Below are positions 1 through 5,078 of a stretch of 5,078 bases of DNA, in pieces; position 1 is the first letter of the stretch, and each line of letters opens with the position of its first letter. Source of the DNA: JANNMJ01 sp031397815 (lineage in GTDB: Bacteria; Bacteroidota; Bacteroidia; Cytophagales; Hymenobacteraceae); the NCBI GenBank assembly GCA_031397815.1, contig JANNMJ010000187.1, positions 1 through 5,078 of the forward strand, in the 5' to 3' direction. Below the pieces are notes generated by a model that saw only the letters and a list, made by a program, of their open reading frames with translations, had not been told where the DNA came from and did not search any database. A program made the position numbers and the translations under genes.

Positions 1-2
1 CC

Positions 3-707
3 AAGAAGCCCGCCGCTCAACCCAAATCAACCCCGAAAGCCGCTGCTAAGCCGACCGCTAAGCCCGCTGCCACTTCCAAGCCGACGGCCGCCATCACGGT
101 CAATCCGCAAGCCAAGCCGACGGGCGGCGGCGTGGCGGTCAACAAGCAAAGAGGCCGCAGCATCCAGCTCCCCGAAAACGACATGACCGCCCTTGCCCGT
201 CAGCGCGTAGCCGAGGCGCGAGCGCACGACGAGGCCACGATGGCGCCAGAGGCCATCAAAGCGCAGACGCAGACCGGCGAAAGCGTGGTGTACGATGAGC
301 ATAACTCGCTCCCGAAAAATTCGGTGATGCAGAACCTCTCGCCGTGGCGCGATCACTTGCTGCTCCAGATGGCGCTCCGCCAGAACGGCCTCGACAAAAA
401 GCTCGAAACAGAGGAAGTAACCGTCCTCGCGCCGACCGATGCCGCGCTGCTCCCGATGTCGCCGAAGCTGCAAGTCCCGAAGGATATGCTGCCGCGCTAC
501 ATCATTCCCGGTACGCACAGATTCGCCGAGTTAGCCGAAAATAAGCCTGTCGAGCTGACCGCGCTTGATGGTTCCGTGCTGAGCGTTGTGCGCAAAGACG
601 GCGACATTTGGATAACCGGCGGCAAACTCGCCCGCAAAGTCAAAGTCTTGACGGCTGATGTACCGAGCGCAAACGGCCTGATTTCGGTCATCGACGGCGT
701 TCTTTAA
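3..707 (+). CDS. Fasciclin (FAS1) domain protein, 5' end missing
   Basis: The frame is open from the window edge to TAA at 705-707, giving 234 visible residues; the true start lies upstream. The first ~43 residues are a low-complexity Lys/Pro/Ala/Thr linker, of the kind that joins an export signal or membrane anchor to a folded domain. An internal GTG at 132 could start a 191-residue product, but the same composition continues upstream in frame, so I take the longer frame. The C-terminal ~130 residues match a FAS1 fold: the first signature reads TVLAPTDAAL, followed by YIIPG (usually YHVVPG), a TALDGSVLSV strand, and the closing signature ANGLISVIDGVL at the extreme C-terminus. FAS1 domains are extracytoplasmic adhesion or matrix-binding modules, so a periplasmic or surface location is likely but not shown, because the signal peptide is off the window. 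A strong terminator begins 19 bases after the stop, so this ends its transcript. Domain call is firm; biological role is unknown. Confidence 0.85.
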   Translation, partial: KKPAAQPKSTPKAAAKPTAKPAATSKPTAAITVNPQAKPTGGGVAVNKQRGRSIQLPENDMTALARQRVAEARAHDEATMAPEAIKAQTQTGESVVYDEHNSLPKNSVMQNLSPWRDHLLLQMALRQNGLDKKLETEEVTVLAPTDAALLPMSPKLQVPKDMLPRYIIPGTHRFAELAENKPVELTALDGSVLSVVRKDGDIWITGGKLARKVKVLTADVPSANGLISVIDGVL

Positions 708-725
708 GAGAAGGAAAAACCGTAG

Positions 726-776
726 GCCGTTCCGCCCATCGTGCAGCAAGCGCACGGTGGGCGGAACGGCTTTTTT
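726..776 (+). terminator. Strong rho-independent terminator, possibly bidirectional
   Basis: A 19-base arm (726-744) pairs with 752-770 with only one G-U pair, around a 7-base loop, followed directly by six T (771-776). It lies 19 bases after the fasciclin stop codon. Read on the minus strand, the same hairpin is followed five bases later by TTTTT (rc of 715-719), so it could also end the convergent DUF4130 transcript, whose stop is at 787. Confidence 0.93.
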
Positions 777-786
777 CGGCCCAAGC

Positions 787-1596
787 TCACGGGGTTTTCG
801 TGACACCCGAACCCAAGCGCGGGCGTTTTTCGGTGAGATGCTTCCAGTAGCGTTTCGGCAAGTGGCGGCGGTGGCGCTCCGGGGAGCGGCGGGCGGCGAT
901 AGTGGCCGAATCGTAATATGTCTGCCAGAGATGCTGGAAGACCGGCTCACGCTGGGTCAGCGCGGCGGGCAACACGGCGGCACGACGGGTGGAAGCGGCA
1001 GTAGCCATCGTTGACTCGGGCCGCACGAGGCGCACCCGACGGCCGTCGTACCGGATGCCGTAGTGGCGGCGCTTGTCGTAAATGAGCCAATGCTGATCGG
1101 CGTAGCGGCGCTGAAAGTGCCCTGCGATGACCGGCAGCACGTTTACTTCCGGCTCGATGGTGGCGTGGTACAGCCCAGCCTCGGTCTGCTCGAACCGCAC
1201 GAACGCCTGCATCCGGTGCTGCTCACGCCCCACGGCGCGGCTCAGCTCGTGGACGCGGCGCACGGTATCGTCGGCGTACTGGTCGCTGATATCGGCGCCT
1301 TTTTGGGCGATTGCTTGGCTGATGTAACGGTAGATGAGCAGCTCGGCATCGGGCTGCTCGGTCAGGAAAACGTACCACAGTCGCTCCCGCGCCGCTTCGG
1401 GGAGCCAGCGGAGCAGGTTCGTCCAGACGGTGCGGGCGGTAATCTCATCGGTCGGCACGAACAGCGTTTCCGCGAATAGCCCCGCTTGCGCGCCGCCGAC
1501 GGGCCGGATGCTGAGCGCCTCGGTGCGCCGCTGCCAGATTTCGCGGAGCGTGGTGAGGAGACCGTCGAAGGTGCCGTCGTAGGTGCAGTGGATCAC
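787..1596 (-). CDS. DUF4130 / TIGR03915 family probable DNA metabolism protein
   Basis: A 269-residue protein close to the usual family length (about 250). It starts at GTG (1596-1594); an in-frame TGA lies eight codons upstream and no ATG intervenes. The resulting N-terminus, with YDGTFDGLL at residues 6-14, fits the family's opening motif. Recognisable blocks are HRMQAFVRF (127-135), the segment from IEPEVNVLP to AGHF (147-161) followed by RRYADQHWLIYDKRRHYGIRYDG (164-185 region), and a C-terminal block LWQTYYDSATIAARR with LPKRYWKHLTE. No catalytic function has been firmly established for this family. It is known to occur beside, or fused to, UdgX-like uracil-DNA glycosylase domains and beside the radical SAM protein found here just upstream, hence the DNA-repair label. 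It is probably co-transcribed with that gene despite 197 intervening bases filled with palindromic repeats. Cytoplasmic; no signal peptide or membrane segment. Its 3' end faces the fasciclin gene across a shared terminator. Confidence 0.88.
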   Translation of the reverse strand: MIHCTYDGTFDGLLTTLREIWQRRTEALSIRPVGGAQAGLFAETLFVPTDEITARTVWTNLLRWLPEAARERLWYVFLTEQPDAELLIYRYISQAIAQKGADISDQYADDTVRRVHELSRAVGREQHRMQAFVRFEQTEAGLYHATIEPEVNVLPVIAGHFQRRYADQHWLIYDKRRHYGIRYDGRRVRLVRPESTMATAASTRRAAVLPAALTQREPVFQHLWQTYYDSATIAARRSPERHRRHLPKRYWKHLTEKRPRLGSGVTKTP

Positions 1597-1632
1597 AGAT
1601 TTAGCTGATGGTTTGATTCATGGGTAATGTTG

Positions 1633-1772
1633 GTGGCCAGCTCTGATGTAGCCGGCTCTGTCCCAGAGACGGTGTCGATTCGCCTATTGACGCCAACCCG
1701 ACGTAGCCGGCTCTGTCCCAGAGACGGTGTTAGTTCGCTGTATGACACCATCTCTGGGACAGAGCTGGCCAC
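1633..1772. repeat. Cluster of palindromic elements: one full ~70-base copy and two partial copies
   Basis: The gap between the radical SAM and DUF4130 genes holds four arm-like segments. 1648-1675 and 1703-1730 are identical over 28 bases, in direct orientation, 55 bases apart. 1745-1772 is the inverted arm and pairs with 1703-1730 at 25 of 28 positions around a 14-base loop, giving a complete 70-base hairpin (1703-1772). The copy at 1648 keeps its left arm, a 14-base loop and only six bases of right arm (to about 1695). 1633-1645 is a 13-base fragment of a left arm, gtggccagctctg. Each intact arm also contains its own small hairpin, ctctg-tcc-cagag or its complement. The same element recurs at 4991-5061. 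No transposase or target duplication is visible. Confidence 0.88.
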
Positions 1773-1799
1773 GCTGGTCAGGCACCCAGCATTAGGCCG

Positions 1800-3071
1800 C
1801 TACGCAAACAAGCTCAGCTGACTCTGCTGCAACGCCCGGCGCGCGCCAGAATCCTGCACGAGCAGGCGGCGCTTGAGGGCGCTGGAATCCAGCTCGCCGA
1901 TAAGGCGGTCGGTGAACGGCACGGGGCCGTCGGCGACGAGGAAATAGCGCGCCCGCCGCAGCACGACGCCGAGCTTTTTAAGGTGTTCCGTGGTGAGGCG
2001 GATCGTGCGCCGCGCCGCCACAATCCGCTGCGCCGACCGCACTCCGATGCCCGGCACGCGCAGGAGCAATTCGTAATCGGCGGCGTTGACATCGACGGGG
2101 AATAAATCGCGGTTCCGCAAGCCCCACGCGAGTTTTGGGTCGATATCGAGCGCCAGATTCGGCGCTTCCGGCGTCGTGATTTCCTGCGCATCGAAGCCGT
2201 AATACCGCATCAGCCAATCGCTTTGGTACAGCCGATGCTCGCGCAGCACGGGCGGCGCTTCTACCACCGCCAACGGCCCGGACTCCCGAATCGGCACGTA
2301 GCCGGAATAGTAGACGCGCTTCAGACTGAAATCGCGGTAGAGCTTATCAGAAAGCGTCAGAATCTGCTGGTCGGTTTCCGGCGATGCCCCCACGATGAGC
2401 TGCGTACTCTGCCCGGCGGGCGCAAAGCGCGGCGCCGTCTTGATGACTTTGCTTTCCTCGCGCGCCGCCCGCGCTTGATCGCGAATCAGCTCCATCGGCA
2501 CCTCGATATCGTGGTAATTCTTCTCCGGCGCGAGCGACTGCAAGCTCACCTCGCTCGGCAACTCGATGTTCACGGAAAGGCGGTCGGCCCAGCGCCCGGC
2601 TTCAGCGATCAGGTCAGCCGACGCGGCGGGGATGGTTTTGAGGTGGATGTAACCGTTGAATTTGTGCGTCACGCGCAGCTCCCGCGCAATGCGCACGAGG
2701 CGCTCCATCGTGGTGTCGGGGTCTTTGAAGATGCCCGACGACAGGAACAGCCCTTCGATGTAATTGCGGCGGTAGAAGCTCATTGTCAGCTCCACCACTT
2801 CCGCCACGGTAAATGCCACGCGCTTCACGTCGTTCGAGCGCCGCGTGACGCAGTACGCGCAGTCGTAGATGCAGTAGTTGGTGAGCAGGATTTTCAGCAG
2901 CGAAACGCACCGCCCGTCTTCGGTAAACGAATGGCAGATGCCCATTCCTTCGGAGTTCCCCAAACCGCCGTTCGCGTTCTTCCGCTTCCCCCCCGATGAA
3001 GAGCAGGAAACGTCGTACTTGGCGGAATCAGCTAAAATGGCTAGTTTTTCTTTGATGCGTTCGGCGTCCAT
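1800..3071 (-). CDS. Putative DNA modification/repair radical SAM protein (TIGR03916 type)
   Basis: A 423-residue cytoplasmic protein of normal family length. It starts at ATG 3071 with the family-like N-terminus and KYDVSCSSSG at 18-27. The radical SAM cluster motif is C67-x3-C71-x2-C74 (NYCIYDCAYC), which should hold a [4Fe-4S] cluster and cleave S-adenosylmethionine to a 5'-deoxyadenosyl radical. Three further cysteines (C23, C46, C55) lie before it and none after it. Residues ~326-355 form a helix-hairpin-helix DNA-binding motif with the PGIG hairpin at 340-343. The C-terminus, residues 418-422, is QLSLF, the consensus bacterial sliding-clamp binding peptide. The family is associated with uracil-DNA glycosylase-like and DUF4130 proteins; its substrate is not established. 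The DUF4130 gene lies downstream on the same strand, supporting one operon. By analogy with spore photoproduct lyase, radical repair of a base lesion is possible, but that is inference. Confidence 0.92.
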   Translation of the reverse strand: MDAERIKEKLAILADSAKYDVSCSSSGGKRKNANGGLGNSEGMGICHSFTEDGRCVSLLKILLTNYCIYDCAYCVTRRSNDVKRVAFTVAEVVELTMSFYRRNYIEGLFLSSGIFKDPDTTMERLVRIARELRVTHKFNGYIHLKTIPAASADLIAEAGRWADRLSVNIELPSEVSLQSLAPEKNYHDIEVPMELIRDQARAAREESKVIKTAPRFAPAGQSTQLIVGASPETDQQILTLSDKLYRDFSLKRVYYSGYVPIRESGPLAVVEAPPVLREHRLYQSDWLMRYYGFDAQEITTPEAPNLALDIDPKLAWGLRNRDLFPVDVNAADYELLLRVPGIGVRSAQRIVAARRTIRLTTEHLKKLGVVLRRARYFLVADGPVPFTDRLIGELDSSALKRRLLVQDSGARRALQQSQLSLFA

Positions 3072-3440
3072 ATCGAAGTGGCCTGTTGGCTAGCCTGAAC
3101 GTTAAAGGTAGGGTAAAGGGTCAGGTTTAGCTAAAATTTTTGTTGTAATTGGGTGAGTTTTTCTAAATCAGATAGCACAGCGCGTGGGGGTGGTTTGCTG
3201 GGTTGCTGTGGTTGGGTTTGCTCAGCCGCATTGCTCAACCGCGTTCCCCACCCCGCCCCTTCGGGGCACCCCTCCCCCAAGGGGGCGGGGAGTTCGTTCG
3301 TAAATGCGTTAAGCCTGAAAACTCCCCGCCCCGGTGGGGTGGGGTGCCCCAATGGGGCGGGGTGGGGGGACACCCAGATACAGCCCGCCATGAGAATCCA
3401 ACCACATCCTTCACATCCCCCTCAAATCTCCCCCTACCCC
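3072..3440. other. Intergenic region without a convincing gene
   Basis: These 369 bases separate the lipoprotein gene from the radical SAM gene, both on the minus strand. The part next to the radical SAM start (about 3100-3180) is clearly AT-richer than its surroundings and is the likely promoter region. On the minus strand TACCTTTA (3110-3103) is one base off the Bacteroidota -7 box TAnnTTTG, but I see no good -33 element. The middle is taken up by a GC-rich palindrome (3245-3370). The stretch 3371-3440 is pyrimidine-rich and shows nothing else. Open frames crossing it run through the palindrome and read as Pro/Gly/His-rich junk. Confidence 0.7.
3245..3370. repeat. 126-base GC-rich nested palindrome
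   Basis: Arm 3245-3294 pairs imperfectly with arm 3320-3370 around a 25-base, AT-richer loop (3295-3319); the inner ends gcggggagtt and aactccccgc are perfect complements. Each arm carries smaller hairpins: gcccc-ttc-ggggc (3255-3267) and ccccc-aa-ggggg (3274-3285) in the left arm; cccc-ggt-gggg (3329-3339) and gcccc-aat-ggggc (3346-3358) in the right. The layout resembles MITE-like or REP-like dispersed intergenic repeats, whose spurious translations read like HPAPxGHPxPxG. There is no T-run on either side, so it is not a standard intrinsic terminator. No target duplication is obvious. Confidence 0.85.
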
Positions 3441-3977
3441 TTACGGAAAGAACTGATTCATCAGCGTAGCGTCCAGATTACCGCTTTGCGCGTGGCAGCC
3501 GGTGCAGCCGAGGCCTTTGGCGGTGGCGCTTACCTCGGGCGTACCGTCGGCGTTGTAGATGGCCCAGACCCAGCCGTTGGCGGCGGCGTTGGCGTTGCGC
3601 GGGTCTTTGCGGATGACGGCGTATTGCGCGACGCCGCTGGTGGGCGTGCGGTGCAGCTCCTTCACAATCAGAGCGCCTTCGGCGAAGACGGCGCCGGGAC
3701 GGACGCGACCAGTGGCAGCGTCGAGCTGGAGAGCGGCGGTGGCATTATACCGGACGCGTAACCACGGGGTACTGTGGCCGCTGCCGGTGGTTTTGACCCG
3801 CAACGCTGAGTCGAGGCCGAACCACGCGGCCGTATCGGAAGCAGCGACGAAGGCGAACACGTCGCGGTCGGTGGTATCGGGGGGCGCGGGGTCGTCTTTT
3901 TTGCAGGCGTTGAGCGCGACGGCAACGACGAAAACCAGTCCGGCGAGGGGTAAGCGAAACGAAGAAGACGAAGACAT
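3441..3977 (-). CDS. Lipoprotein with one c-type heme motif, cytochrome P460-like
   Basis: A 178-residue protein. Residues 7-24 form a hydrophobic lipoprotein signal ending in the lipobox LNAC, with C25 as the lipidated residue. The mature protein begins CKKDDP, which resembles the Lys/Asp-rich signal that sends Bacteroidota lipoproteins to the cell surface. A short Pro/Asp linker leads into a domain with WLRVRYNATA (72-81), GAVFAEGALIVKEL (95-108), QYAVIRKDP (118-126) and NGWVWAIYNADG (134-145), ending with a C158-T-G-C161-H162 heme-attachment motif and a conserved-looking tail to the last residue. That order (fPeG-ivKE block, K-D, W-W, then CxxCH near the C-terminus) fits cytochrome P460-like proteins; the lysine cross-link typical of true P460 cannot be judged here. 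It probably acts in redox chemistry or electron transfer outside the cytoplasm. Heme lipoprotein is well supported; the P460 assignment is from remembered motifs. It is divergent from the propeller gene, 72 bases away, and unrelated in function to the radical SAM gene downstream. Confidence 0.8.
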   Translation of the reverse strand: MSSSSSFRLPLAGLVFVVAVALNACKKDDPAPPDTTDRDVFAFVAASDTAAWFGLDSALRVKTTGSGHSTPWLRVRYNATAALQLDAATGRVRPGAVFAEGALIVKELHRTPTSGVAQYAVIRKDPRNANAAANGWVWAIYNADGTPEVSATAKGLGCTGCHAQSGNLDATLMNQFFP

Positions 3978-4035
3978 AAGAATGAGCCTGTTGCCTGACT
4001 GACGCCCGTTGCGGCCCTTCCTTACAGCGCCTGCC

Positions 4036-4043
4036 TAAGTTTG
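4036..4043 (+). promoter_or_regulatory. Candidate Bacteroidota -7 box TAAGTTTG
   Basis: TAAGTTTG matches the Bacteroidota housekeeping -7 consensus TAnnTTTG exactly. It lies seven bases before the ATG at 4050 in the 72-base divergent gap. The nearest TTG that could serve as -33 (4009-4011) is 24 bases upstream, longer than the usual ~19-21, so that half is weak. If used, transcription would begin at or just before the start codon, giving a leaderless or nearly leaderless message. Confidence 0.45.
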
Positions 4044-4049
4044 TACCCT

Positions 4050-4958
4050 ATGCTGCGTGCCACGATTCTTTCTTCCGCCCCGCTGCCGCTGCCGTCGGCG
4101 TCGGGGATTGAGCTGGTGGGCGAGACGGTGTTCGTCATTTCCGATGATGCGCCGTTTCTGTACCGTTTTCAGGCGAGCGATTTGGCGCCCGGCGAGCCGA
4201 TTCGACTCTTCGAAACGGCGCACTTCTCATCCGGACGGATTCCGAAGGCGTTGAAGCCTGACTTGGAAGCGATGACGTTTCTGCCGCCGCTCCCCCGCGA
4301 CCCCGGCGCGCTCCTGCTCGCCGGGTCAGGCGCGACCTCCGTTCGGGAAGGCGGCTTTTGGGTCGATTTCCAATTCCAAAATGCGAGCAGCCTGACCGTT
4401 TTCCCCGTTTCGCTGAGCGTTTTGTACCAATCGCTCCGGCAATATCTACCGGCTGGTCAGTCGCTGAATATCGAAGCGATGGCTGCCACAGCGAAGCATC
4501 TGTGGCTGTTTCAACGGCCCGTCGGCACAACAGCCGGTCGCCTCGGCTTCCGCTTCAAGATGGAAGATGCTTACTACGCCATCCGGCCGCCGTACCGAGA
4601 GCCGCCCACCATCCGGCCGCACCAGTACACCGTGCCGGAAGTAGACGGCTACCCCGGCGGCCTCTCCGGCGCCACCTTTTTTGAAGACCGCCTGTTCGTA
4701 ACGGCTTCCGTGGAAAAAACCCGCGACCCGGTGCTGGATGGCGAAGTCTTAGGCTCGTTCGTCGGCGTCCTCGACCCTGAAAAACCGGCCGAGGGCCACT
4801 TCGCGCAGCTCACCTGGCCCGATAACCGGCCGTTCCGCGAGAAGGTCGAAGGTGTGGCGGTGCGCCGCCGAACCGCCGCCGGGTATGAGCTGCTGCTCGT
4901 GACGGATGACGATAAGGGGGGGTCTACGGTGCTGGTGGTTGAGGTGGTGGTGGGGTAA
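4050..4958 (+). CDS. Predicted beta-propeller protein, DUF6929-like
   Basis: A 302-residue protein. I choose ATG 4050 over the in-frame TTG at 4041, because TTG lies inside the TAAGTTTG promoter candidate and adds only three residues. There is no signal peptide or membrane segment, so it is probably cytoplasmic. Short Glu-containing motifs recur along the chain: SGIE (18-21), DLEAM (71-75), NIEAM (140-144), GLSGA (204-208) and VEGVA (266-270). The first and last are each followed by a strand ending in acidic residues (VFVISDD 27-33, LLLVTDDD 281-288). This spacing suggests blades of a propeller whose inner edge presents acidic, possibly metal-binding, residues, as in phytase-like esterases and SMP-30-type hydrolases. 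I believe it belongs to DUF6929, a family of unknown function common in Bacteroidota, but no catalytic activity can be assigned. Monocistronic by context: a divergent gene precedes it and a palindromic repeat follows its stop. Confidence 0.82.
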   Translation: MLRATILSSAPLPLPSASGIELVGETVFVISDDAPFLYRFQASDLAPGEPIRLFETAHFSSGRIPKALKPDLEAMTFLPPLPRDPGALLLAGSGATSVREGGFWVDFQFQNASSLTVFPVSLSVLYQSLRQYLPAGQSLNIEAMAATAKHLWLFQRPVGTTAGRLGFRFKMEDAYYAIRPPYREPPTIRPHQYTVPEVDGYPGGLSGATFFEDRLFVTASVEKTRDPVLDGEVLGSFVGVLDPEKPAEGHFAQLTWPDNRPFREKVEGVAVRRRTAAGYELLLVTDDDKGGSTVLVVEVVVG

Positions 4959-4990
4959 GTTGGAATCGATGACCTGCCCTCATACCGCGC

Positions 4991-5061
4991 GTGGCCAGCA
5001 CAGTACCACAGATGGCGGTGATTAGCCGTATTTTAACCAAAACTGGGACACAGCTGGCCAC
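4991..5061. repeat. Second full-length copy of the ~70-base palindromic element
   Basis: Left arm 4991-5018 matches the left-arm sequence implied by the 1745-1772 arm at about 22 of 28 positions; right arm 5034-5061 matches 1745-1772 itself at about 22 of 28. The loop is 15 bases, against 14 in the other copy. The outer parts are best kept: gtggccagc at the left and gctggccac at the right pair perfectly. Total length is 71 bases against 70. It begins 32 bases after the propeller gene's stop codon. The inner arms pair poorly, so this copy looks older or more degraded than the one at 1703-1772. Confidence 0.8.
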
Positions 5062-5078
5062 ACGTTAGGATTTCGCCC

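Noticed and set aside
787..1014. Plus-strand frame 757-1014 and minus-strand frame 531-950 crossing gene ends and the terminator
   Set aside because: They overlap well-supported genes in other frames and pass through the terminator hairpin, so they are chance open frames of GC-rich DNA.
1604..1625. A six-codon minus-strand reading frame (MNQTIS) just before the DUF4130 gene, like a leader peptide
   Set aside because: It is too short, has no run of regulatory codons, and no attenuator structure lies between it and the GTG start.
1648..1730. Two identical 28-base direct repeats separated by 27 bases, like a minimal CRISPR array
   Set aside because: The repeats are arms of palindromic elements: an inverted arm follows at 1745-1772, a related element lies at 4991-5061, the 'spacer' resembles the loop plus part of an arm, and no cas genes are present.
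2223..2999. Long plus-strand open frame of 258 codons
   Set aside because: It lies wholly inside the radical SAM gene on the opposite strand, has an Arg/His-rich composition typical of an antisense shadow, and shows no recognisable motif.
3103..3110. Minus-strand TACCTTTA as a promoter for the radical SAM gene
   Set aside because: One mismatch to TAnnTTTG and no convincing -33 element; mentioned in the intergenic entry but not listed as a promoter.
3131..3761. Overlapping frames on both strands through 3131-3391 (minus) and 3153-3761 (plus)
   Set aside because: Both translate the GC-rich palindrome into Pro/Gly/His-rich repeats. The plus frame also runs antisense through the heme lipoprotein gene. 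The minus frame's C-terminal stretch (SDLEKLTQLQQKF) looks slightly protein-like, but there is no start or domain to support it.

Overview
The window looks like a stretch of chromosome from a fairly GC-rich member of the Bacteroidota, probably a Cytophagales genus of the Hymenobacter/Spirosoma kind. This is inferred from four things. There is a fasciclin-domain protein and a lipoprotein whose cysteine is followed by Lys-Lys-Asp-Asp, as in Bacteroidota lipoprotein export signals. There is a TAnnTTTG-type promoter box, and no Shine-Dalgarno sequences stand out. No gene identifies the genus.

Layout from left to right. (1) A 5'-truncated plus-strand gene for a fasciclin (FAS1) protein with a Lys/Pro/Ala-rich linker ends at 707. 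A strong intrinsic terminator follows at 726-776 and may also serve the convergent gene. (2) Two minus-strand genes form the most interesting part. A radical SAM protein of the 'DNA modification/repair' type (3071 to 1800) lies upstream of a DUF4130/TIGR03915 'probable DNA metabolism' protein (1596 to 787). The two families are known genomic partners, often with a UdgX-like uracil-DNA glycosylase, which is not in this window. A cluster of palindromic repeats fills the 197-base gap between them. (3) Bases 3072-3440 hold no convincing gene, only an AT-richer leader and a 126-base GC-rich nested palindrome. (4) A minus-strand lipoprotein with one c-type heme motif, resembling cytochrome P460 (3977 to 3441), is divergent from (5) a plus-strand predicted beta-propeller of the DUF6929 type (4050 to 4958). 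(6) A second full copy of the ~70-base palindromic element lies at 4991-5061.

How the genes fit together: the radical SAM protein has a CxxxCxxC cluster motif, a helix-hairpin-helix DNA-binding motif, and ends in QLSLF, the consensus peptide for binding the bacterial DNA sliding clamp. With its DUF4130 partner it is best read as a poorly characterised DNA-repair module acting at or behind the replication fork. The fasciclin protein, heme lipoprotein and propeller protein look like separate cell-envelope or housekeeping genes with no visible link to that module. Both full-length ~70-base palindromes begin about 30 bases after a stop codon, which suggests a shared 3'-end role or a shared insertion preference.
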